DNA of 64,000 bases, from contig JAGKQI010000091.1 of NCBI GenBank assembly GCA_018806915.1, positions 1,488,001-1,552,000 on the forward strand. Reading direction: 5' to 3'. Shown here one piece after another: positions 54,062 to 64,000 of the stretch (position 1 is its first letter; every line of letters begins with the position of its first letter). The stretch is from Phytophthora colocasiae. Lineage: Eukaryota; Oomycota; Peronosporomycetes; Peronosporales; Peronosporaceae. Both the position numbers and the translations under genes were made by a program. The notes beneath the pieces were generated by a model, which was not told where the DNA came from, made no database searches, and worked only from the letters and a program-made list of their open reading frames with translations.

Positions 54062-57000
54062 TCAATTCGACGTCTCGAACTTGGGAATGACGTTGCTGCG
54101 TTCCATCAAGTAGCGCAACGTCTTGGAAGAGAGGCCCTTGGTCAAGTAGTCCGCTAGTTGGTTCTTAGACTCCTGGTAGGTCAGCTCAACCTCGCCACTG
54201 GCAATCTTCTCTCGGATGAAATGGTAGCGAATGTCGATGTGCTTGGTGCGAGCTTGATAACCGACATTCTTCGCCAAAGCCATGGCACCCTGGTTGTCCT
54301 CGTAGATCACCGTTGGGTCCACTTGCTTTGCACCAATGTCCTTGAGTAGTCGACGCAGCCACACTACTTCTTTGATGCACTCACTCAGAGCCATGTACTC
54401 TGCCTCAGTAGAACTCAGTGCGACCGTCTTCTGGAACGTCGAACGCCACACCACCGGAGCACCACACATCATGAGCATCATTCCGCTCACTGAGCGTCTG
54501 TCGTCACGGTTACCGGCCCAGTCAGCATCCGAGTAAGCCGTCATCTCAGTTCCCAGTAGGCCATCGTACATGATACCCACTTCCTTGGTCTTCAGCAGGT
54601 AGCGCACCACCTTGACTCCCGCATTCCAATGCGCCTCACCTGGGTTTTCCAGGAAGCGACTCAACTTGGCAACAGCAACCGCAATGTCAGGTCGTGTTCC
54701 GCATGTCAGATACATGAGGCTACCGATGAGCGATCGGTAGGGCCTTGACTTCATCTTGGCCTTGTACTCCTCTGTCTGCGTGCCGTCGTCCTTGGTCAAG
54801 TGAAGACTTGGATCCAGTGGCATCAGGCTTGGCTTCGCGTTTTCTTGACCGAATTTCTTGATGATCGACTCTGTATATGCGCGTTGAGAGATGGCCAATG
54901 TTTTATTGTCCATATCGTAGTCGATCTCAATCCCGAGAATAAATCGAGCGCGTCCGAGGTCCTTGATCCGGAATTTGTCCGCGATGCCAGCCTTCACTGA
55001 CGCGATGACACCCTTGTCCTTTGAAGCAATCAGCATGTCGTCGACGTAAAGACACACGATACATTCATCGTCACCATCACCTCGGGTGTATACACAGGGA
55101 TCAGCATCAGCCGCCTTGAAACCCATGTCTTTTAAGTGACCATCGATCGTCTCGTTCCAAACACGAGATGCTTGCTTCAGGCCATACAAACTTTGCAGGA
55201 GTAGGCAGACGACGTCTTCTTCACCTTCAGCATCGGCCATCGTCAGGAGCTCACGCAGACCTTCAGGCAATTCCATGTAAATCTCTTCGTCGAACTTTCC
55301 ATACAGGAACGCCGTATCCACGTCGCATTGCTCGATCTCAAATCCTTCAGCACAGCACTTAGCCAGCACAGCACGGATCGAATTCAGGTATGCCACTGGC
55401 GCGTACGTCTCTTCATAGTCAATCCCGTGACGCTGAGAGTACCCCTTGGCGACGAGACGAGCCTTGTGCCGGGTCACTTCTCCTTTCTCGTTGCGCTTCA
55501 ACGCGAACACCCACCGACATCCGATCGGGCGCTGGTGAGCCGGTCTTGGTACCAGCTTCCATGTCTTGTTTGCAGTAAGTGACTCCAATTCACTTGCAAT
55601 TGCCTTCTTCCATTCATCGCTGTCCTCGCCTGACGTCGCCTCTGTATACGTCTTGGGGACTTCCTCCGATGCAGCCATAGCTTGGCCACCTTCAAGTGCG
55701 AGCAGTTCGCCACTTGGTTTAACCCTTTCTTGTGTCATCTTCTGACGCTTGGTCCCCGTGGTTGACGGCAGGATAATCTGCTTCTTGGTTGCGCCAGCCT
55801 CTTCAGGATCGTCAATTTCGTCGATGTTACGAGTACGCGAACGAGTAATCATGGGATGGAGTGGACTCGTAAGGGATGATTTGACTGTTCACGTCACGTT
55901 GAACTGGAATGACGTCAGCACCTTCAACAACGACCGGAACAATCTCCATTGAACCCTTGGACGGTTGTCCACTCATGACAGGCACGTTGGTTGCTGGTTC
56001 ATCTTCATCCTGTACCATGAGGTGCTGGGGATTGGTCGTTTCGATGAACTTCACAGTGCGAACGATTTGCACCTTACCCGTTGACACATTGAGGACTCGG
56101 TAGCCCTTCACACCATCCTCGTATCCAAGGAAACGACATGTGAACGCTTTGGCATCCAACTTGCGACGCTTCTCGTCGGGGATGTGAGCGTAGCCAAGAG
56201 CACCAAACACCTTGACGTTCCTGAGCTGTGGCTTCGATTTGTGCACAATCTCGAACGGTGTCTTCACAGTCACCGAGTTGGGGATCCGATTGATGATCCA
56301 CGCAGCAGTGTTGACCGCCTCGGCCCACCACTTCTTGTTGACGCACTCATGGTAGAGCAGACAACGAGCCATCTCCACGAGGCTCCGGTTCATGCGCTCA
56401 GCCAGACCGTTCTGCTGAGGCGTGTATGGCACTGTCTTCTCATGCTTGATGCCATGCTGGTTGAGGAACGCCTTGAACTGGCGACCGGTGTATTCACCAC
56501 CATTGTCCGAACGCAGACGCTTGATACTCTTGCCCGTAGCGTTCTCCATCGCTGCCTTGTAGATTTTGAACTTGGACAGCACCTCCGACTTCGCTTTCAT
56601 GAAGTGGACGGTCACGTGACGTGAGTAGTCGTCAATGAATGTCACAACGTACGTGCAACCACCAGGTGTCCTCGTCTGCATCGGACCCATCACGTCCGTA
56701 TGCACCAGTTCAAGCACACCTGCACTCTTGACGACCTTCTCCGGATGCCTTGGATAGTCGTCAGCTTTCATCTTGCCCATGCAGCAGCCAGCGCATACGT
56801 CGTCCCCAGGACTCCATCCGTAATGCGAGGCACTCCTTCTGCCATGGTAAGTAGTTTCTCATAACGCTTGAACGGGATGTGGCCGAGTCGGGCGTGCACA
56901 ACAGCCCATGGCTCCTTGCGAGTGGTCGTTGCAGCATGACACACCTCGTCCCCACTGTCTTCAGCTTGTAGACATTTCCACAGCGCTTAGCTTCCATCAC

Positions 57001-58073
57001 AGTAGCGTCCCCGTAGCGAAAGGTACACTTGTCCTTGCTGAACTGGGCGACGACTCCTTTCTCGGCCAGCTTCGACACCGAGATGAGGCTTCCTTCAACT
57101 TCTGGGATGTACAGGACATCCGACAGCTTGACAGACTTCCCGTCCATCAGCTTCAACCCGACGGTGCCCTTTGCAACTGCGTCGATTTTCGAGCCATCCG
57201 CGATCGTGATGCGGACTGGCGTCTTCAGCTCCTTCATGGACACAAACTTGTCCCGGACGCTGGTCATGTGCGAACTTGCACCAGAGTCGACGAGCCATTC
57301 ACTCTTGGTCATCGCACTCGTAGCCATGAACGAGAAGTCGTCGGACGCTTCCTCTTGCGCAGCTTGCCCTCGTTCTTGGTCGGCTTTCTTCTTGCGGCAC
57401 TCGAACTCTCGGTGCCCTTGCTTCTGCAGTAGAAGCAATTGCGGTTGAAGCTTCGCTTGCCCCAGTAGTCCTTCTTCTTCGTAGCGAAAGCCTTCTCTTG
57501 AGCCGATGACGATTCATCCGAAGCTTGAACACCAGAGAGAGCTTGAATCGCGTAGGCCAGCGACACGTTTGGCGTATTCTCGAGGACAGTACATATCATC
57601 TTGTACTCGTCCGTCAGACTGCCAAGGAGCAACACGAGCTGGCGAGTCTCATCCAGAGTCTCACCGATCGTCTCCATCTGGAGGACGATCTCCTTGAACT
57701 GATCGACGTGGGAAGCGAACTTGGTCCCGGGCTCCATCTTGAAGTTGTTCAACTTCTTGGTGACGAGAAGCCGGTTCTTGAGCGTCTTCTTGTTGAAGTG
57801 CTCCTCGAGCATCGTCCACGCCTCAGCGGCAGTCAGTGCTCCACGGACGTAGACTTGGTACGTGAGACTCACGTCTCCAGCGATAACACCAAGTGCCTTC
57901 AGATCGTTGGTCTTCCATTCCGCCGTGGAGCAATCACTCACTTGGTCGAACTCGGGCTTGATGATCTGCGGTAGCAGTCCCTTCCGAGCAAGCTTCATCC
58001 GCATGTTGAACTCCCAGTGGAAGTAGTTGTCTTCCACGAGCTTGTCGATGTTGTCGGCGTAGCTTGGGCTCAT
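54062..58073 (-). pseudogene. Copia 4 gag-pol, multiple frameshifts
   Basis: From ATG 58,073. Breaks near 57,425 (zinc-knuckle region, also locally diverged), 56,951, 56,809 and 55,858. RT and RNase H form one clean 596-codon frame (54,062-55,852). The breaks near 57,425 and 55,858, and a Leu-to-Phe change before the YVDD motif, are shared with Copia 5. Confidence 0.93.
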
Positions 58074-58077
58074 AACC

Positions 58078-58493
58078 AATTGAGAGTATAGCGAATCGAG
58101 GCTTGATAGTGAAGTGAGTAGGAGGAAGTAAATCCAAAAGTGAGTTTATTGAGTTAGCCCGCATTCACTAATCTACCCTTGCTCTCCTTGAGCTCCCCTT
58201 GTAGACCTTTGTGAAACGGGAACGCTTGATGTAACGGGAACGCCTTGTGAAACGGGAACGCTTGATGTAACGGGAACGATTGATGTAACGGGAACGATTT
58301 GTGCACATCTTGAGATCAGCAAATTGAAGTTCTCGTCCAATCAGAATAGTGTATCCAAGGTAGACCGCCAATCGTATTGCAGCATCCACGCGTCTTCCAC
58401 TGTTGTCCTCACTTGGCACGCGTTGTGCGCGTGAAAGCTGCGTGCTTCGAGGTAGGGACCCAGTATAGGAGACGGCGAAGTGCAATCTCAACA
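58078..58493 (-). repeat. 5' LTR of Copia 4
   Basis: 416 bp, five 18-bp units. Confidence 0.95.
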
Positions 58494-59010
58494 AAGACTG
58501 AATCCAACCGGAGTGACGACAATGGGAAATAAAAACTTGTCTTCTGCGTACGATTCTCGAAGAATTTGGTCCAGTGGGCAGTTCACACGTTTTGTGAGTT
58601 GAACACGTTGCAAGATGGAGTTGTTGTCTATCTCCAGCGGTGCGCGATACACATCCCAGCCAAAAACATCCCCAATCATTGCTACAGATTGACTCCCTTT
58701 CGTCAACTCATCTTCGAAGTGTTCCATTCCAGTGTCAAATTCGGCTTTTGTGAAGTGGTAGAAGTGAAAAGACGGCTCTCCGCCTTCAAAGTAAACACGG
58801 TGACCGCTTCGGGAGTCAACGGGAAGTAATGCTAAGGTTTCTTCGTCAATTTCAGCTTGGTTCGGCTTCCGAACTGCCAGTTCGAAGATTTCCCGTCGCT
58901 TGATCTCGTCACGAAGAGCCCGATTCTCTCGCGAAAGTGTTTCCCAGACCACAACCGACTTCTGCAACTCCCTCAAAGTGTTTGTATCTGTGTATTTGGA
59001 GTCTTCTACT
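58494..59010 (-). pseudogene. M96-like copy I, middle part
   Basis: Coil and first half of the START-like domain in an open frame, bounded by Copia 4 on one side and Copia 5 on the other. Together with the flanking pieces, the gene inside the window is unbroken except for the two insertions. Confidence 0.9.
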
Positions 59011-59426
59011 TGTTGAGATTGCACTTCGCCGTCTCCTATACTGGGTCCCTACCTCGAAGCACGCAGCTTTCACGCGCACAACGCGTGCCAAGTGAGGACA
59101 ACAGTGGAAGACGCGTGGATGCTGCAATACGATTGGCGGTCTACCTTGGATACACTATTCTGATTGGACGAGAACTTCAATTTGCTGATCTCAAGATGTG
59201 CACAAATCGTTCCCGTTACATCAATCGTTCCCGTTACATCAAGCGTTCCCGTTTCACAAGGCGTTCCCGTTACATCAAGCGTTCCCGTTTCACAAAGGTC
59301 TACAAGGGGAGCTCAAGGAGAGCAAGGGTAGATTAGTGAATGCGGGCTAACTCAATAAACTCACTTTTGGATTTACTTCCTCCTACTCACTTCACTATCA
59401 AGCCTCGATTCGCTATACTCTCAATT
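59011..59426 (+). repeat. 5' LTR of Copia 5
   Basis: Begins TGTTGAGA and ends TCTCAATT. The primer site GGTTATGAGCCCA starts right after it and contains the gag ATG. Confidence 0.95.
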
Positions 59427-59430
59427 GGTT

Positions 59431-62400
59431 ATGAGCCCAAGCTACGCCGACAACATCGACAAGCTCGTGGAAGACAACTACTTCCACTGGGAGTTCAACA
59501 TGCGGATGAAGCTTGCTCGGAAGGGACTGCTACCGCAGATCATCAAGCCCGAGTTCGACCAAGTGAGTGATCGCTCCACGGCGGAATGGAAGACCAACGA
59601 TCTGAAGGCACTTGGTGTTATCGCTGGAGACGTGAGTCTCACGTACCAAGTCTACGTCCGTGGAGCACTGACTGCCGCTGAGGCGTGGACGATGCTCGAG
59701 GAGCACTTCAACAAGAAGACGCTCAAGAACCGGCTTCTCGTCACCAAGAAGTTGAACAACTTCAAGATGGAGCCCGGGACCAAGTTCGCTTCCCACGTCG
59801 ATCAGTTCAAGGAGATCGTCCTCCAGATGGAGACGATCGGTGAGACTCTGGATGAGACTCGCCAGCTCGTGTTGCTCCTTGGCAGTCTGACGGACGAGTA
59901 CAAGATGATATGTACTGTCCTCGAGAATACGCCAAACGTGTCGCTGGCCTACGCGATTCAAGCTCTCTCTGGTGTTCAAGCTTCGGATGAATCGTCATCG
60001 GCTCAAGAGAAGGCTTTCGCTACGAAGAAGAAGGACTTCGGGGCAAGCGTCGCTTCAACGGCAAGTGCTTCTACTGCAGAAGCAAGGGCACCGAGTTCGA
60101 GTGCCGCAAGAAGAAAGCCGACCAAGAACGAGGGCAAGCTGCGCAAGAGGAAGCGTCCGACGACTTCTCGTTCATGGCTACGAGTGCGATGACCAAGAGT
60201 GAATGGCTCGTCGACTCTGGTGCAAGTTCGCACATGACCAGCGTCCGGGACAAGTTTGTGTCCATGAAGGAGCTGAAGACGCCAGTCCGCATCACGATCG
60301 CGGATGGCTCGAAAATCGACGCAGTTGCAAAGGGCACCGTCGGGTTGAAGCTGATGGACGGGAAGTCTGTCAAGCTGTCGGATGTCCTGTACATCCCAGA
60401 AGTTGAAGGAAGCCTCATCTCGGTGTCGAAGCTGGCCGAGAAAGGAGTCGTCGCCCAGTTCAGCAAGGACAAGTGTACCTTTCGCTACGGGGACGCTACT
60501 GTGATGGAAGCTAAGCGCTGTGGAAATGTCTACAAGCTGAAGACAGTGGGGGACGAGGTGTGTCATGCTGCAACGACCACTCGCAAGGAGCCATGGGCTG
60601 TTGTGCACGCCCGACTCGGCCACATCCCGTTCAAGCGTTATGAGAAACTACTTACCATGGCAGAAGGAGTGCCTCGCATTACGGATGGAGTCCCTGGGGA
60701 CGACGTATGCGCTGGCTGCTGCATGGGCAAGATGAAAGCTGACGACTATCCAAGGCATCCGGAGAAGGTCGTCAAGAGTGCAGGTGTGCTGAACTGGTGC
60801 ATACGGACGTGATGGGTCCGATGCAGACGAGGACACCTGGTGGTTGCACGTACGTTGTGACATTCATTGACGACTACTCACGTCACGTGACCGTCCACTT
60901 CATGAAAGCGAAGTCGGAGGTGCTGTCCAAGTTCAAAATCTACAAGGCAGCGATGGAGAACGCTACGGGCAAGAGTATCAAGCGTCTGCGTTCGGACAAT
61001 GGTGGTGAATACACCGGTCGCCAGTTCAAGGCGTTCCTCAACCAGCATGGCATCAAGCATGAGAAGACAGTGCCATACACGCCTCAGCAGAACGGTCTGG
61101 CTGAGCGCATGAACCGGAGCCTCGTGGAGATGGCTCGTTGTCTGCTCTACCATGAGTGCGTCAACAAGAAGTGGTGGGCCGAGGCGGTCAACACTGCTGC
61201 GTGGATCATCAATCGGATCCCCAACTCGGTGACTGTGAAGACACCGTTCGAGATTGTGCACAAATCGAAGCCACAGCTCAGGAACGTCAAGGTGTTTGGT
61301 GCTCTTGGCTACGCTCACATCCCCGACGAGAAGCGTCGCAAGTTGGATGCCAAAGCGTTCACATGTCGTTTCCTTGGATACGAGGATGGTGTGAAGGGCT
61401 ACCGAGTCCTCAATGTGTCAACGGGTAAGGTGCAAATCGTTCGCACTGTGAAGTTCATCGAAACGACCAATCCCCAGCACCTCATGGTACAGGATGAAGA
61501 TGAACCAGCAACCAACGTGCCTGTCATGAGTGGACAACCGTCCAAGGGTTCAATGGAGATTGTTCCGGTCGTTGTTGAAGGTGCTGACGTCATTCCAGTT
61601 CAACGTGACGTGAACAGTCAAATCATCCCTTACGAGTCCACTCCATCCCATGATTACTCGTTCGCGTACTCGTAACATCGACGAAATTGACGATCCTGAA
61701 GAGGCTGGCGCAACCAAGAAGCAGATTATCCTGCCGTCAACCACGGGGACCAAGCGTCAGAAGATGACACAAGAAAGGGTTAAACCAAGTGGCGAACTGC
61801 TCGCACTTGAAGGTGGCCAAGCTATGGCTGCATCGGAGGAAGTCCCCAAGACGTATACAGAGGCGACGTCAGGCGAGGACAGCGATGAATGGAAGAAGGC
61901 AATTGCAAGTGAATTGGAGTCACTTACTGCAAACAAGACATGGAAGCTGGTACCAAGACCGGCTCACCAGCGCCCGATCGGATGTCGGTGGGTGTTCGCG
62001 TTGAAGCGCAACGAGAAAGGAGAAGTGACCCGGCACAAGGCTCGTCTCGTCGCCAAGGGGTACTCTCAGCGTCACGGGATTGACTATGAAGAGACGTACG
62101 CGCCAGTGGCATACCTGAATTCGATCCGTGCTGTGCTGGCTAAGTGCTGTGCTGAAGGATTTGAGATCGAGCAATGCGACGTGGATACGGCGTTCCTGTA
62201 TGGAAAGTTCGACGAAGAGATTTACATGGAATTGCCTGAAGGTCTGCGTGAGCTCCTGACGATGGCCGATGCTGAAGGTGAAGAAGACGTCGTCTGCCTA
62301 CTCCTGCAAAGTTTGTATGGCCTGAAGCAAGCATCTCGTGTTTGGAACGAGACGATCGATGGTCACTTAAAAGACATGGGTTTCAAGGCGGCTGATGCTG

Positions 62401-63440
62401 ATCCCTGTGTATACACCAGAGGTGATGGTGACGATGAATGTATCGTGTGTCTTTACGTCGACGACATGCTGATTGCTTCAAAGGACAAGGGTGTCATCGC
62501 GTCAGTGAAGGCTGGCATCGCGGACAAATTCCGGATCAAGGACCTCGGACGCGCTCGATTTATTCTCGGGATTGAGATCGACTACGATATGGACAATAAA
62601 ACATTGGCCATCTCTCAACGCGCATATACAGAGTCGATCATCAAGAAATTCGGTCAAGAAAACGCGAAGCCAAGCCTGATGCCACTGGATCCAAGTCTTC
62701 ACTTGACCAAGGACGACGGCACGCAGACAGAGGAGTACAAGGCCAAGATGAAGTCAAGGCCCTACCGATCGCTCATCGGTAGCCTCATGTATCTGACATG
62801 CGGAACACGACCTGACATTGCGGTTGCTGTTGCCAAGTTGAGTCGCTTCCTGGAAAACCCAGGTGAGGCGCATTGGAATGCGGGAGTCAAGGTGGTGCGC
62901 TACCTGCTGAAGACCAAGGAAGTGGGTATCATGTACGATGGCCTACTGGGAACTGAGATGACGGCTTACTCGGATGCTGACTGGGCCGGTAACCGTGACG
63001 ACAGACGCTCAGTGAGCGGAATGATGCTCATGATGTGTGGTGCTCCGGTGGTGTGGCGTTCGACGTTCCAGAAGACGGTCGCACTGAGTTCTACTGAGGC
63101 AGAGTACATGGCTCTGAGTGAGTGCATCAAAGAAGTAGTATGGCTGCGTCGACTACTCAAGGACATTGGTGCAAAGCAAGTGGACCCTACGGTGATCTAC
63201 GAGGACAACCAGGGTGCCATGGCTTTGGCGAAGAATGTCGGTTATCAAGCTCGCACCAAGCACATCGACATTCGCTACCATTTCATCCGAGAGAAGATTG
63301 CCAGTGGCGAGGTTGAGCTGACCTACCAGGAGTCTAAGAACCAACTAGCGGACTACTTGACCAAGGGCCTCTCTTCCAAGACGTTGCGCTACTTGATGGA
63401 ACGCAGCAACGTCATTCCCAAGTTCGAGACGTCGAATTGA
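59431..63440 (+). pseudogene. Copia 5 gag-pol, multiple frameshifts
   Basis: From ATG 59,431. Breaks around 60,050-60,100 (three small deletions in the knuckle region), near 60,795 (integrase start) and near 61,645 (one base gained before RT). RT/RNase H (61,650-63,440) is a clean frame with YVDD. One of the knuckle-region losses and the 61,645 gain match Copia 4. Confidence 0.93.
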
Positions 63441-63446
63441 GTGGGG

Positions 63447-63862
63447 TGTTGAGATTGCACTTCGCCGTCTCCTATACTGGGTCCCTACCTCGAAGCACGC
63501 AGCTTTCACGCGCACAACGCGTGCCAAGTGAGGACAACAGTGGAAGACGCGTGGATGCTGCAATACGATTGGCGGTCTACCTTGGATACACTATTCTGAT
63601 TGGACGAGAACTTCAATTTGCTGATCTCAAGATGTGCACAAATCGTTCCCGTTACATCAATCGTTCCCGTTACATCAAGCGTTCCCGTTTCACAAGGCGT
63701 TCCCGTTACATCAAGCGTTCCCGTTTCACAAAGGTCTACAAGGGGAGCTCAAGGAGAGCAAGGGTAGATTAGTGAATGCGGGCTAACTCAATAAACTCAC
63801 TTTTGGATTTACTTCCTCCTACTCACTTCACTATCAAGCCTCGATTCGCTATACTCTCAATT
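63447..63862 (+). repeat. 3' LTR of Copia 5
   Basis: 416 bp, preceded by the polypurine tract GAGTGGGG (63,439-63,446). Confidence 0.95.
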
Positions 63863-64000
63863 CTACTGTGTTGCAGGAAGCCTTGGCCCTTGCAGCTTTG
63901 ACGAAGAGCTGAATTTCCCGTTCAAGTCGGCGACACTCTTTTTGCTGATTGCGCAGGCTCTCCTTCTTTTTCTTCCGGAATATCACCATTGTGGAGCGGT
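63863..64000 (-). pseudogene. M96-like copy I, 5' part, cut by window edge
   Basis: Basic bZIP-like stretch of copy I, running off the window towards its start codon. Confidence 0.85.

Larger units (their letters stand above)
53641..58493 (-). mobile_element. Copia 4: LTR retrotransposon, 4853 bp
   Basis: Inserted in copy I with a perfect 5-bp target duplication AAGAC (53,636-53,640 and 58,494-58,498). The uninterrupted site is visible at 43,665-43,680 (GGTAAAGACTGAATCC). LTRs are 415 and 416 bp and differ by one missing T near 53,658. Confidence 0.97.
59011..63862 (+). mobile_element. Copia 5: LTR retrotransposon, 4852 bp, opposite orientation
   Basis: Same family on the plus strand. Target duplication CTACT (59,006-59,010 and 63,863-63,867) within copy I; the empty site is seen near 44,174-44,185 and 52,292-52,303. 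LTRs are both 416 bp. Confidence 0.97.

Overview
The window is oomycete DNA, most likely Phytophthora or a close relative. Three things point there: compact housekeeping genes with 60-66 bp GT-AG introns, a small secreted protein with RXLR-EER effector architecture, and a multicopy basic-coil/START-like gene family of the kind often labelled 'M96 mating-specific' in Phytophthora annotations. That last label is from memory and was not checked. The species cannot be told from the sequence.

Region 1 (1-10,470) is gene-dense and ordinary. It holds the end of an intron-rich membrane-protein gene, a 1002-residue protein with five PDZ-like repeats, a TMEM184/Ost-alpha-type membrane protein on the minus strand and, divergently transcribed from it, the histone chaperone gene SPT16 (three exons).

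Region 2 (10,470-16,670) is where the M96-like family starts: one intact member (A), one decayed member (B), and a candidate RXLR-like effector with two 34-residue repeats. It also holds a rearranged second copy of the SPT16 tail plus member A, with about 590 bp inverted in place.

Region 3 (16,670-64,000) is a nest of LTR retrotransposons inserted into further M96-like copies and effector remnants. There are five near-identical Copia elements of about 4.85 kb, each with 416-bp LTRs (380 bp in two cases). There is one 12.7-kb Ty3/gypsy element with 577-bp LTRs that differ at only two sites I could see. The gypsy element carries, besides gag and pol, an intact 549-codon ORF on the opposite strand and a 322-codon multi-membrane-segment ORF next to its 3' LTR. 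Copia 2, 3 and 4 delimit a tandem duplication with an 8.1-kb period. Copia 3 has the left target-site flank of Copia 4 and the right flank of Copia 2, so it is a recombinant. Only one M96-like copy here (H, 51,368-52,495) is intact. Its sister F is frameshifted, D is split by the gypsy element, and I is split by two Copia elements in opposite orientation.

The most unusual signals are: (i) the antisense and membrane ORFs of the gypsy element; (ii) its gag and pol, in one frame and separated by UGA-CGG; (iii) a Copia primer site complementary to the anticodon arm of initiator tRNA-Met that contains the gag start codon; (iv) a conserved GTACATC-N13-GATGTAC inverted repeat upstream of M96-like copies; and (v) the recombinant Copia 3. 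All functions are inferred from reading the sequence; no database search was run.
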